Of a stretch of DNA of 64,000 nucleotides, positions 51,743 through 60,182 are shown one piece after another. Under the pieces are notes generated by a model. The model was not told the DNA's origin and ran no database searches. It saw only the letters and a list, made by a program, of their open reading frames with translations. This DNA comes from Promicromonospora iranensis (lineage in GTDB: Bacteria > Actinomycetota > Actinomycetes > Actinomycetales > Cellulomonadaceae): the NCBI RefSeq assembly GCF_028994775.1, contig NZ_JAJQMN010000004.1, positions 62,001 through 126,000 on the forward strand. Direction: 5' to 3'. Each line of letters opens with the position of its first letter. The first letter of the stretch is position 1. A program made the translations under genes and the position numbers.

Positions 51743-52581
51743 ACCTGAGGTCGGTTCTCCCCCCGGTGATCGTCGCGGTCCTCGGTCTGGGCGCGCTGTC
51801 GGGCGTCCAGGACACGGGCTTCCGCGAGCGGATCGAGGCGGACCTGACCGTGCGCGCGGAGAGCGCGCTCGCCACGGCCGGCCTCGACGGCGTGACCGTC
51901 GAGGTCACCGGCCGGGACGCCGACGTGACCGCACCGACCGACGCGGAGGCCCTGACGGCGTCCGACGTCGTGAGCGGTGTGGAGGGCGTCCGTACCGCGG
52001 CGGCGTTCGGGCCGGACGGCCCGGCGTCGGCGGACGCGGGCGGAACGGGGACCGACACCGCCGAGGACGCTGGCTCCGGCGGGGACGACGTCGCGGCGAG
52101 CGCCTCGCCGTCGCCATCTCCGTCACCGTCTCCGTCGCCCTCGCCGTCGGATGACGAGGACGCGGACGCGGACGGCCAGGAGGCCGAGGGCGACGGGCCG
52201 GTGCGCAACCCGACGCGCGAGGAGCGGGAGAAGGCCCAGGACGACCTGGTCGAGATCCCGAACATCACGTTCGTCACGGACAGCGCGCGCCTGACCAAGG
52301 ACGGCCGCAAGGTCGTGCGGGAGGCCGCCGAGGTGCTCGGGGAGCACCCGGAGGTCGAGGTCCGCATCGAGGGGCACACCGACTCGCGCGGGACCCGGTC
52401 GGACAACCGGCGGCTCAGCGAGCGCCGGGCCGACGTGGTGCTCGACCGGCTGGTGGAGCTCGGCGTCGAGAAGGACCGGCTGACGGCGAAGGGTTACGGC
52501 GAGTCGGACCCGCTGGTCGTGCCGAGGACCTTCGCGGACCTGGAGAAGAACCGCCGCGTGGAGTTCATCGTCGAGAACTGA
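51739..52581 (+). CDS. BON-OmpA peptidoglycan-associated protein
   Basis: 280 residues. The N-terminal signal-anchor (about 5-22) is followed by a BON-like domain (TVRAESALATAGLDGVTVEV, about 30-95), a Ser-Pro repeat linker (SPSPSPSPSPSPSP, about 118-134) and an OmpA C-terminal domain (about 160-280: ITFVTDSARLTKDGRKVVRE, then RIEGHTDSRGTRSDNRRLSE and RADVVLDRLVELGV), which binds peptidoglycan. In a Gram-positive this would tether a membrane assembly to the wall. Translationally coupled to the upstream HhH-repeat gene. Confidence 0.85.
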   Translation: MNLRSVLPPVIVAVLGLGALSGVQDTGFRERIEADLTVRAESALATAGLDGVTVEVTGRDADVTAPTDAEALTASDVVSGVEGVRTAAAFGPDGPASADAGGTGTDTAEDAGSGGDDVAASASPSPSPSPSPSPSPSDDEDADADGQEAEGDGPVRNPTREEREKAQDDLVEIPNITFVTDSARLTKDGRKVVREAAEVLGEHPEVEVRIEGHTDSRGTRSDNRRLSERRADVVLDRLVELGVEKDRLTAKGYGESDPLVVPRTFADLEKNRRVEFIVEN

Positions 52582-52610
52582 CGCCCCCGCGGGTCGACCT
52601 CGACCCCGGC

Positions 52611-52678
52611 TGGTCGAGCTTGTCGAGGCCTCCCGCCGACACCTGTCGGTGCGGGGGTCTCGACAAGCTCTCGGCCGG
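52611..52678. terminator. Hairpin from paired dispersed repeats between OmpA and rsmE genes
   Basis: GAGCTTGTCGAG (52616-52627) and its reverse complement (52659-52670) are the cores of two opposed dispersed-repeat copies, with an inner CCGACA/TGTCGG pair. It sits between convergent stops and likely acts as a bidirectional terminator. Confidence 0.65.
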
Positions 52679-52705
52679 CGAAGGACTCGGCCAGCGAGAG
52701 TCGCG

Positions 52706-53473
52706 TCAGGTCCAGCGGCCCAGGCGCTCGCTCAGGTGGGCTATCGCGACCGGGCCCGCCGTGGACGTCCGCAGCACGTGCGGCCCGAGCCGGGCGGTGA
52801 CCGCGCCGGCCTCGGCCAGCAGGGCGACCTCGGCCTCGGAGATCCCGCCCTCCGGTCCGACGACGACGAGCACCTCGCCGGCGTCGGGCAGCGGCACCGT
52901 CGCGATCCCTGCCGTCGCCTCCTCGTGGAGCACGGCGACCGTCCCGCCCGCGGCGACCACGTCGCGGGTCCGGGCGGCGAGCTGCTTGGTGCTCAGCGGC
53001 ACCTCGACGTCGGGCAGGCGGCAGCGGCGGGCCTGCTTCGTCGCTGCCCGCACGGTGCTGACCCAGCGCGCCCGCGACTTCGCGGCCCGGTCCCCGCGCC
53101 AGACGACGACGGATCGTTCCGCCTGCCAGGGGATGATCGCGTCCGCGCCGACCTCGGTCGCGGCCTCGATGGCCATCTCGTCGCGGTCGCCCTTGGCGAG
53201 GGCCTGGACGAGCGTCACGACGACGGCGGGCACCGGCTCGACGACCACTTCCTCGACCCGGAGGTGCACCTCCGCGCCGTCCACGGACTCGACGACCGTC
53301 CGCAGACGCACCCCGGCGCCGTCGACCACGTCCAGGCGTTCGCCCGGACCGCGCCGCTGGACCACGCCGGCGTGCCGGCCCTCCGCGCCGTCGAGCACGT
53401 AGACCGAGCCCGTGGCGTACTCCGACAGCGGATGGGCGGTTGACGCCTCCGCGAGAAAGACCGGCGCGCTCAT
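52706..53473 (-). CDS. rsmE: 16S rRNA m3U1498 methyltransferase RsmE
   Basis: 255 residues of the SPOUT/RsmE family. The PUA-like N-terminal domain (about 1-75: APVFLAEASTAHPLSEYATG) precedes the SPOUT fold with VVVTLVQALAKGDRDEMAIE, EVGADAIIPWQAERSVV and the SAM-binding knot VLVVVGPEGGISEAEVALLA, then LGPHVLRTSTAGPVAIAHL. The ATG at 53473 lies 11 bp after the dnaJ stop. hrcA-dnaJ-rsmE order is the common bacterial arrangement. Confidence 0.94.
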   Translation of the reverse strand: MSAPVFLAEASTAHPLSEYATGSVYVLDGAEGRHAGVVQRRGPGERLDVVDGAGVRLRTVVESVDGAEVHLRVEEVVVEPVPAVVVTLVQALAKGDRDEMAIEAATEVGADAIIPWQAERSVVVWRGDRAAKSRARWVSTVRAATKQARRCRLPDVEVPLSTKQLAARTRDVVAAGGTVAVLHEEATAGIATVPLPDAGEVLVVVGPEGGISEAEVALLAEAGAVTARLGPHVLRTSTAGPVAIAHLSERLGRWT

Positions 53474-53483
53474 GGGTGGGCGG

Positions 53484-54605
53484 TCAACGCCCGCTGAGCT
53501 TGTCGCGCAAGCGCGAGAACACGCCGCCGTGCACCGAGGCGAGCCGCGACTCGGGGCGCTCCTCGCCGCGCAGGACCGCGAGCTGCTGCAGGAGGGCCGT
53601 CTGCTCCTCGTCCAGCGCCGTCGGCACCTGGACCTCGATGTGCACGTTGAGGTCACCGCGCCCGGTCGAGTGCAGGTGCCCCACGCCCAGGCCCTTGAGG
53701 GTCATGACCTGGCCGGGCTGCGTGCCGGGGCGCAGGTCGATCTCCTGGAGACCGTCCAGCGTGTCGAGCTCGAGGACGGTGCCGAGGGCGGCCGCCGTCA
53801 TCGGCACCTGGAGGGTGCAGTGCAGCTCGTCACCGCGCCGCACGAACGTGTCGTGGGCGCGCTCCCGGATCTCGACGTACAGGTCGCCGGCGGGACCACC
53901 ACCGGGGCCCACCTCGCCCTGTGCGGACAGCTTGATGCGCGTGCCGGTGTCGACACCCGCGGGCACGTTCACCGAGACGGTGCGACGCGAGCGCACGCGG
54001 CCCTCGCCGGAGCAGTCGGTGCAGGGCTCGGGGATCACGGTGCCGAAGCCGCCGCAGGCGGAGCACGGCTGGTTCGTCATGACCTGGCCGAGGAACGACC
54101 GGGCCACGCGCTGCACGGAGCCGCGCCCGTGGCAGACGTCGCAGGTACGCGCGTGGGTACCCGGCCGCGCGCCGTCGCCACCACAGGTGTTGCAGACCAC
54201 CGCCGTGTCGACCTGGATCTCACGCTTGGCGCCGAAGACCGCCTCGGCGAGCTCGAGGTCGAGCCGCACGAGCGCGTCGTTGCCGCGCCGGGCGCGAGGC
54301 ACCGGGCCGGCCGGCTGTCCGCCACCGAAGAAGGTCTCGAAGATGTCCTGGAAGCCGAACCCGGCCCCGAACCCGCCGCCCGCGCCGCCACCCGGCGCGG
54401 TCGGGTCCACGCCCATGTCGTACTGCTGGCGCTTGTCCGGGTTGGACAGCACCTCATAGGCGCGCGCGACGTCCTTGAACCGGTCCTCGCCCACGTCGCC
54501 GGCCACGTCGGGGTGCAGCTCACGGGCCAGCTTGCGGTATGCCTTCTTGATCTGCTCGGGCGAGGCGTCGCGCGGAACACCGAGAATCTCGTAGTAGTCG
54601 GTCAC
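53484..54605 (-). CDS. dnaJ: Chaperone DnaJ (second, HrcA-linked copy type)
   Basis: 373 residues. J domain about 1-65 (DYYEILGVPRDASPEQIKKA with HPD in LHPDVAGDV), a Gly/Phe-rich stretch, four CxxCxGxG zinc motifs (CNTCGGDG, CDVCHGRG, CSACGGFG, CTDCSGEG, about 130-205) and the substrate-binding C-terminal domain. The GTG start follows GAGAGACCT. The gene lies 39 bp after hrcA and is repressed through the same CIRCE element. Actinobacteria usually also carry a dnaJ in the dnaK operon, which is not in this window. Confidence 0.95.
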   Translation of the reverse strand: MTDYYEILGVPRDASPEQIKKAYRKLARELHPDVAGDVGEDRFKDVARAYEVLSNPDKRQQYDMGVDPTAPGGGAGGGFGAGFGFQDIFETFFGGGQPAGPVPRARRGNDALVRLDLELAEAVFGAKREIQVDTAVVCNTCGGDGARPGTHARTCDVCHGRGSVQRVARSFLGQVMTNQPCSACGGFGTVIPEPCTDCSGEGRVRSRRTVSVNVPAGVDTGTRIKLSAQGEVGPGGGPAGDLYVEIRERAHDTFVRRGDELHCTLQVPMTAAALGTVLELDTLDGLQEIDLRPGTQPGQVMTLKGLGVGHLHSTGRGDLNVHIEVQVPTALDEEQTALLQQLAVLRGEERPESRLASVHGGVFSRLRDKLSGR

Positions 54606-54644
54606 AGGTCTCTCTTTGTGAGGAGGTTTGTGGAAAGTGGGTTG

Positions 54645-55664
54645 TCAGCTGGGCAGGACTCGCGACAGGTAGCGCGCGACCGCGCGCACCGCGGCGATGG
54701 TGCCCGGATAGTCCATACGGGTGGGGCCGATCGAGCTCAGGATCGCGACGGTGTCACCGTCGGACGAGCCGTAGCCGGACGTCACGACGGAGGTCTCCGA
54801 GAGGCCTGCCAGCCGGTTCTCGTGGCCGATGCTCACGGCCACCCCGGCGTCGTCGGTCATGTCGGTGAGGAGACCGAGCAGGACCACCTGCTCCTCGAGC
54901 GCCTCGAGCACGGGGCGCAGGCCCTGTTCGAACCGCATGCTCGACCGCGCCAGGTTGGCCTGGCCGGTCAGCACGATGCGTTCCTCGCTCTCCTCGGCGA
55001 GCGCTGCCGTCACGACCTCGGCGACTGCCGTGGCCAGGGCCCGGTGCTCGTCCGGCATCGCCTCGGTGACCCGCGCGAAGGCGTTGCCGATCTCGGTGAG
55101 CCGGTGACCCGCGGCCGCGGCGTTGAAACGGGCGCGCAGCTCGCCCAGCGTCCCGTCGTCCATCCCGACGGGTACGTCGAGGAAGCGCTGCTCCACCCGC
55201 CCCGTGTCGGTGATGACGACGACGAGCAGCCGCCCCTCGGCGGTGGGCACGAGCTCCAGGTGCCGCAGCCCGGAACGGCGCAGCGACGGATACTGCACGA
55301 CGGCGACCTGGCCCGTCAGCTGGGCGATGAGCCGCCCGGCACGGGCGACGACGTCGTCCAGGTCGACCGCCTCGGACAGGAAGGTCTCGATGGCGCGCTT
55401 CTGGGGCACGGTCAGTGGCCGCACCTCGGCGAGCTGGTCCACGAACAGGCGGTAACCCTTGTCCGTGGGGATACGTCCGGCGGAGGTGTGCGGCTGGGCG
55501 ATGAGCCCGGCCTCCTCGAGGGCCGCCATGTCGTTGCGCACCGTCGCCGGTGACACTCCGAGCTTGTGCCTCTCGGTGAGTATGCGGGACCCCACGGGCT
55601 CCCGCGTCCGGACATAGTCCTCCACGATCGCTCGCAAGACATCCAGCCTGCGTTCCTCACTCAC
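54645..55664 (-). CDS. hrcA: Heat-inducible transcription repressor HrcA
   Basis: 339 residues. N-terminal winged helix ([20 protein letters not shown], then [20 protein letters not shown], about 5-70), GAF-like sensor and dimerisation regions. The GTG at 55664 with GGAGG 8 nt upstream gives [13 protein letters not shown], the usual start. It binds CIRCE upstream of itself, repressing hrcA-dnaJ until heat or unfolded protein titrates GroEL. Confidence 0.95.
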   Translation of the reverse strand: MSEERRLDVLRAIVEDYVRTREPVGSRILTERHKLGVSPATVRNDMAALEEAGLIAQPHTSAGRIPTDKGYRLFVDQLAEVRPLTVPQKRAIETFLSEAVDLDDVVARAGRLIAQLTGQVAVVQYPSLRRSGLRHLELVPTAEGRLLVVVITDTGRVEQRFLDVPVGMDDGTLGELRARFNAAAAGHRLTEIGNAFARVTEAMPDEHRALATAVAEVVTAALAEESEERIVLTGQANLARSSMRFEQGLRPVLEALEEQVVLLGLLTDMTDDAGVAVSIGHENRLAGLSETSVVTSGYGSSDGDTVAILSSIGPTRMDYPGTIAAVRAVARYLSRVLPS

Positions 55665-55725
55665 CGCGCTCACCTCCGTCCCAGGTAGAACGTCCGGGAC
55701 CTGCACCCGGGTTCCGGCCCGCTCT

Positions 55726-55752
55726 CCAGCACTCTCGCCATCCGAGTGCCAA
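55726..55752 (-). promoter_or_regulatory. CIRCE element in front of hrcA
   Basis: CCAGCACTC-N9-GAGTGCCAA is the HrcA operator (consensus TTAGCACTC-N9-GAGTGCTAA). On the minus strand a TAGGAT -10 (55752-55757) and TTGGTC -35 (55774-55779, 16-bp spacer) place it at the transcription start, so HrcA would block the promoter. Confidence 0.85.
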
Positions 55753-55757
55753 TCCTA

Positions 55758-56010
55758 CGCGGCACACGCCAGGGACCAAGTCCCCGACCCGCCGCCGGTC
55801 CCCACCGAAGGGTCCCTGACCCGTCAGATGCGCAGGTCACGCGGGTGACGGAGGCGTACGCCACGTTCGCGAGCGGCTGACTACGGCAATGCCTTAGGGA
55901 CCGCCGGGCACCCCAGGAAACCCGGCCCGAAAGATGCGGCGACCGCCCGATCCGCCGGGAACACCTCACGGACGAACCTTGAGTCATCGCAGGCGAGGGG
56001 CCGGCGACGA
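55758..56010. other. Non-coding stretch between hrcA promoter and the small protein gene
   Basis: The region between the divergent hrcA promoter and the small protein start holds the CIRCE and promoter at its left end and a strong ribosome-binding site (AGGAGG) at its right end. In the middle I see no gene, RNA or repeat, apart from a loose GGGACC/GGTCCC pairing near 55772-55812. Confidence 0.5.
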
Positions 56011-56025
56011 CCAGGAGGCAACAAC

Positions 56026-56223
56026 ATGTTCGGTTTCACCGACTACGCCGAGTACCGCAGGAACGAGCAGGAGATCGACCGCCGCGCGGAGCAGTCCCGG
56101 GTGGCCCGTGAGCAGAAGGACACCGCACGTCGGCAGGCGGCCGAGCGTCGAGGCACCGACCGCGGCACCGAGCGCGCCGGCCGGACCAGGAGCGCCGGCA
56201 CAGCCCGCCACCGCGTCGCCTGA
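56026..56223 (+). CDS. 65-residue charged protein of unknown function
   Basis: MFGFTDYAEYRRNEQEIDRR opens a strongly charged, probably helical protein with an Arg/Thr/Ala-rich C-terminus. AGGAGGCAACAAC before the ATG is one of the best ribosome-binding sites in the window, which argues for expression. No family is recognised. It lies just upstream of the LuxR regulator and divergent from hrcA. It could be a small basic regulator or a species-specific peptide. Confidence 0.6.
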   Translation: MFGFTDYAEYRRNEQEIDRRAEQSRVAREQKDTARRQAAERRGTDRGTERAGRTRSAGTARHRVA

Positions 56224-56286
56224 CGCACGGCGCGCACCGGAGCCGGACACCCATGAACAGTGATGATGACCAGCGGATCCGCGACA

Positions 56287-56320
56287 GAACCGGCATGGGA
56301 CGATGTGCCCATGCCGGTTC
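56287..56320 (+). promoter_or_regulatory. 13-bp inverted repeat across the LuxR-gene start codon
   Basis: GAACCGGCATGGG (56287-56299) and its exact reverse complement (56308-56320) flank an 8-nt loop. The right arm contains the ATG at 56311. It could be an operator for autoregulation or an mRNA hairpin that hides the start. Confidence 0.6.
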
Positions 56321-59184
56321 CCCGCGCCCGCCTGGTGGGTCGAGCCTCCGAGCTCGGTGAGCTCAGGACCGCCCTCGACGGCGTCCGCACGGGCGGCAAC
56401 CGCACCATCGTGATCGCCGGCGAGGCCGGGATCGGCAAGACCCGCCTCCTCGACGAGCTCGTCGCACGCGCCGAGGACACGACGGTCGTCGTCGGGCAGT
56501 GTGCCGACTCCGGGTCCGGCCCCGTCCCCCACGCCGCCCTCACCGGCCTGCTGCACGGCATCGTCCAGGCGGTCGGCCGCGACGCCGCCGTCGACGCGGC
56601 CGGGCCCGCCGCCGGCGCCCTGTCCGCGGTGGCGCCCCACCTCTTCGCGCCGGAGTCCGACGTCGACGCCGACCGCATCCCCGAGGTCCTCACCGACCTG
56701 ATCGCCGGGCTCGCGAGCCGGCACCCCCTCGTCGTGGTCATCGAGGACCTGCACTGGTCCGACGACGTCACCCGCGCCGTCGCCCTCCGGCTGGCCCGCA
56801 CCGCACCCGCCGGCCTGCTCCTCCTGCTCACCTACCGCAGCGACGACGTCGGACGCGCGCACCCCCTCCGCACCGTCATGGCCGAGCTCGACCGGCCCCG
56901 GCTCACCACGCGCCTCCACCCGGCCCGCCTCGGCGCCGACGAGGTCCGGCAGATGGCCCAGGACCTGCTCGGCTCGCCCTCCGGCGTCGTCGACGACCAC
57001 GACCCCGCCGTCGACCCCGGCGCGCTCGCCGACCTGGCGGACCGCAGCGAGGGCGTCCCCTTCTACATCGAGGAGCTCGTCGGCTTCCTCGGCACCGACC
57101 TGCCCGACTCCCTGCGCGACATCCTCCTGCTGCGCTACTGGAACCTGAGCCGGCAGGCGCAGGCACTGTGCCGGGTGGTCGCCGCGGCGGGACCGCGCGT
57201 CTGGCACGACGTGCTCGACGACGTCCTGGCCGACCCTTCGACAAGCTCAGGACGGCGTGGCACCACCGGCGTCGGCCCCGACCCCGAGGAGACCGCGCGC
57301 GAGGCGGTCGAGGCCCAGGTCCTGGTCGCTACCGACGTCGGCTACACGTTCCGGCACGCCCTGGTCCAGGAGGCCGTGTACGCCGAGCTGCTGCCCGGCG
57401 AACGCCGCCGCCTGCACGCCGCGCACGCCCGGGCGCTGGAGCAGGCGCTCGTCCGGCGCGGCCGCTCGGTCGCGAAGCTCTCCCGCATCGCCGACCACTG
57501 GTGGCGTGCCGGCATGCTCGACGCGGCGCTCGCGGCGGCGGTCGAGGGGCACCAGGCAGCCGTGGAGGGTGCGGCGTCGTCCACCGCGGTCACCCTGGGC
57601 GAGCGCGCCCTGGAGCTCTGGGAACAGGTGCCCGACGCCGAGGCCGTCGCCGGCGTGACGCATCACGAGCTGCTCCGCACCGTCGCGGAGTCCCTGCGCG
57701 GATCCACCCGGACCACCCGCGCCCTCGCCGTGGCCCACGAGGCGATCGCCGAGTGGCCCGACGACGACCCGGCGGGGCTCGCCGGCATGCTCTCCGACAC
57801 CGCGCTCACCGCGGGCAAGGCCGGCTCGGCGGAGGGGCCGGAGCTCATCGACCGCGCTCTCGCGCTCGTCGAACCCGGCAGGGACGACGCCGTGCGCGGC
57901 CAGCTGCTGATGCTGCGGGCGCGCCACGCCATGCTCGACGGCCGGCCACATGAGGCGATCGGCGCCGCGACGGCCGCCCACGACGTCGGGACCGCGATCG
58001 GTGATGCCGAGGTCGTGTCCGTCGCCCTGAACCTGCGGGGCGTGTCCCGCGTCCAGCTCGGCGACGCCGGTGGCTACGCGGAGATCGACACCGCGAGGGA
58101 GGCAGCAGGCGAGTCCTGGCAGGGGCTGAGCCGCTACTACATCAACGGGTCGGACGTCCGGCTCCTCGTGGGCGACTGGGCCGGGGCGGCGCAGATTGCC
58201 GAGGAGGGGATGGTCGCGGCACGCCGGTACGGCTCGTCCGAGGGGTCTCGGATCATGGTCGAGGGAAACCTTGCGGACGCGTGGGTCGGCCGCGGCGACT
58301 GGGCCGAGGCCGCCGCCTGGTACGAGCGGACGGTCCCGCCCATCCACGCCAGCGTGTACTCCGTCTACCTGAGCGAGCGCCGGACGTGGCTCATGCTGTG
58401 GCAGGGCAAGGTGGAGCAGGCGCAGGCCGAGGCGCGCCGCAGGGCCGCGGCCTGGGAGCGGTTCGGGCGCCTGGAGGAACAGATCAGGTCACGCACGAGC
58501 GTGACCCAGGCGGAGCTCGCGCTGCAGCGCGACGAGCCGGCCGAGGCGCTGGAGCGGATGGCTCCGGTGATCGCCCCCGACCGCCGGCGCCTCCCGGCGT
58601 ACGACCTGCCGCAGCTCGCCGTGGCCGCCCAGGCGATCGCCCGGCTGCGCGCCGCCGGACAGGACGTCGACGACGCCGCCTACCGCGCGGCGCTGGCCGA
58701 GTGCTCCCACTGGCCGACGTTCCCCGTGTGGTCGGCCCTGTTCGAGGCGGAGCTGGGCACGGGCCCGTGGACGGCGGTCGCCGACCAGCCCGGCCCCGGC
58801 CCTACTTACCTGCGGCCCTACGCGCTGTACCGCGAGGGCGGGCGGCTGCTGGAGGCGGGTGACCGGGCCGGGGCGAGGTCGACGCTCGGGGCGGCGGTCG
58901 CGGAGGCGGAGAAGATCGGGGCAGGGCTGGTGGTGCAGCGGGCTCAGGGGCTCATCGACCGGGCGGGACTGGCCGACGCGCCGGCGCCGTCGGGCAGCGG
59001 GCCGGACGCCCTGACCCCGCGCGAGCGGCAGGTGCTCGCGCTCGTCGCCGAGGGCCTGACCAACGGGCAGATCGCCGAGCGGCTGTTCATCTCGGCCAAG
59101 ACCGCGTCCGTGCACGTCTCGGCGATCCTGCGCAAGCTGGGTGTCTCGACCCGTACGGAGGCGGCCCTGCGCGCCTCCCGCTGA
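56311..59184 (+). CDS. Large LuxR-family regulator with AAA/ATPase domain (LAL/MalT-like)
   Basis: 957 residues from ATG 56311 (or 974 from ATG 56260). The N-terminal P-loop AAA domain has LVGRASELGELRTALDG, Walker A AGEAGIGKTRLLDELVAR and Walker B VVVIEDLHWSDDVTR. A long helical TPR-like middle (about 400-880) follows. The C-terminal LuxR HTH is TPRERQVLALVAEGLTNGQI, then AERLFISAKTASVHVSAIL and RKLGVSTRTEAAL. Residues ~308-314 (PSTSSGR) come from an in-frame dispersed repeat. Such regulators respond to sugars or antibiotics with ATP; the target is unknown. A 22-bp hairpin follows the stop. Confidence 0.88.
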   Translation: MPVPRARLVGRASELGELRTALDGVRTGGNRTIVIAGEAGIGKTRLLDELVARAEDTTVVVGQCADSGSGPVPHAALTGLLHGIVQAVGRDAAVDAAGPAAGALSAVAPHLFAPESDVDADRIPEVLTDLIAGLASRHPLVVVIEDLHWSDDVTRAVALRLARTAPAGLLLLLTYRSDDVGRAHPLRTVMAELDRPRLTTRLHPARLGADEVRQMAQDLLGSPSGVVDDHDPAVDPGALADLADRSEGVPFYIEELVGFLGTDLPDSLRDILLLRYWNLSRQAQALCRVVAAAGPRVWHDVLDDVLADPSTSSGRRGTTGVGPDPEETAREAVEAQVLVATDVGYTFRHALVQEAVYAELLPGERRRLHAAHARALEQALVRRGRSVAKLSRIADHWWRAGMLDAALAAAVEGHQAAVEGAASSTAVTLGERALELWEQVPDAEAVAGVTHHELLRTVAESLRGSTRTTRALAVAHEAIAEWPDDDPAGLAGMLSDTALTAGKAGSAEGPELIDRALALVEPGRDDAVRGQLLMLRARHAMLDGRPHEAIGAATAAHDVGTAIGDAEVVSVALNLRGVSRVQLGDAGGYAEIDTAREAAGESWQGLSRYYINGSDVRLLVGDWAGAAQIAEEGMVAARRYGSSEGSRIMVEGNLADAWVGRGDWAEAAAWYERTVPPIHASVYSVYLSERRTWLMLWQGKVEQAQAEARRRAAAWERFGRLEEQIRSRTSVTQAELALQRDEPAEALERMAPVIAPDRRRLPAYDLPQLAVAAQAIARLRAAGQDVDDAAYRAALAECSHWPTFPVWSALFEAELGTGPWTAVADQPGPGPTYLRPYALYREGGRLLEAGDRAGARSTLGAAVAEAEKIGAGLVVQRAQGLIDRAGLADAPAPSGSGPDALTPRERQVLALVAEGLTNGQIAERLFISAKTASVHVSAILRKLGVSTRTEAALRASR
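57234..57251. repeat. Dispersed repeat CCCTTCGACAAGCTCAGG inside the LuxR gene
   Basis: An 18-bp repeat lies within the coding sequence and is read as PSTSSG without breaking the frame. Its relative CCTGAGCCTGTCGAAGGG lies in hemW at 63478-63495. Confidence 0.75.
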
Positions 59185-59203
59185 CCCCTCCACCGCCTAC
59201 CGC

Positions 59204-59270
59204 CCCGTTGAGTGCTGGGTATCTGCGCGTTCAGACACTCCGAAAGCACAGATACCCAGCACTCAACGGG
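59204..59270. terminator. 22-bp perfect hairpin after the LuxR gene (mobile-type arm)
   Basis: Arms 59204-59225 and 59249-59270 (CCCGTTGAGTGCTGGGTATC plus TG) are exact reverse complements with a 23-nt loop. It separates two same-strand genes and likely terminates the LuxR gene. The arm also occurs, diverged, inside the xanthine dehydrogenase gene. Confidence 0.75.
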
Positions 59271-59291
59271 ATGGCGGAATAGGCTCACGGC

Positions 59292-60158
59292 GTGTTCGAC
59301 GAACGGTATGGACCTGACGTGCTGTCCCCCGCGTTCCCTGGCGCGCAGCGAGGGCGGAGCCGGCCGACGTCGCAACCCATGCCCGCCGAGCCAGGGCTGG
59401 TGGTCGAGGAGGTCGAGACCGGCTGGGTCGGTGCCGTCGTGCGGGTCGAGAAGTCGGGCGGCATGCACGTCGTCGTCCTGGAGGACCGCCGCGGTCGCAC
59501 CCGCACCTTCCCCCTCGGCCCGGGCTTCTGGGTGGAGGGCAAGCCCGTGGTGCTCACCGCGCCCGTCCTGAGCCGCGCGCCCGCCCAGCCGACGCGGACC
59601 GCCTCCGGGTCGGTGGCCGTGCACGGTGCCAGGGCCCGCGTGGCGCGGGGCAGCCGCATCTGGGTGGAGGGCAAGCACGACGCCGAGCTCGTCGAGAAGG
59701 TCTGGGGCGACGACCTGCGCATCGAGGGTGTGGTGGTCGAGATGCTCGACGGTGTCGATCACCTCGCCGAACGCCTCGCCGAGTTCGGGCCCGACGCCGA
59801 CCGCCGCGTCGGGGTGCTGGTGGACCACCTGGTCCCCGGCTCGAAGGAGCAGCGGCTGACCGACGAGGCCCTGCGTCACGTCCCGAAGGGCACCGTGCTG
59901 GTGCTCGGCCACCCCTACGTCGACGTGTGGCAGGCGGTGCGTGCCGAACGGCTCGGGCTGGACCGCTGGCCGGTCATCGACCGGGGTACCGAGTGGAAGC
60001 TCGGCATCCTGCGTTCCCTGGGCTGGCCTGCCGAGACGCAGGCCGACGTCGCCCGTGGCTGGCAGCGGATCCTCCGCTCCGTGCGCGATTTCCGCGACCT
60101 TGACCCCACGCTGCTGGGCCGGGTGGAAGAACTTATCGATTTCGTGACCACGTCGTAA
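59292..60158 (+). CDS. DUF3097 family protein
   Basis: 288 residues of DUF3097, a family nearly confined to Actinobacteria and often near hemW/hrcA. Visible features are MFDERYGPDVLSPAFPGAQR, a TOPRIM-like SRIWVEGKHDAELVEKVWGD, VGVLVDHLVPGSKEQRL, GHPYVDVWQAV and the C-terminal WQRILRSVRDFRDLDPTLLG. The TOPRIM-like motif hints at nucleic-acid chemistry but no activity is known. GTG start; no strong ribosome-binding site. Confidence 0.85.
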   Translation: MFDERYGPDVLSPAFPGAQRGRSRPTSQPMPAEPGLVVEEVETGWVGAVVRVEKSGGMHVVVLEDRRGRTRTFPLGPGFWVEGKPVVLTAPVLSRAPAQPTRTASGSVAVHGARARVARGSRIWVEGKHDAELVEKVWGDDLRIEGVVVEMLDGVDHLAERLAEFGPDADRRVGVLVDHLVPGSKEQRLTDEALRHVPKGTVLVLGHPYVDVWQAVRAERLGLDRWPVIDRGTEWKLGILRSLGWPAETQADVARGWQRILRSVRDFRDLDPTLLGRVEELIDFVTTS

Positions 60159-60182
60159 GGTCCAGCCTCTACGGTGGGGGCC

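Noticed and set aside
55665-55706. Earlier start for hrcA
   Set aside because: The GTG at 55664 has the GGAGG site and the standard N-terminus; the longer version would place that site inside the gene.
55758-56010. Small RNA or tRNA between hrcA and the small protein gene
   Set aside because: No cloverleaf, no strong hairpin and no promoter-terminator pair was visible.
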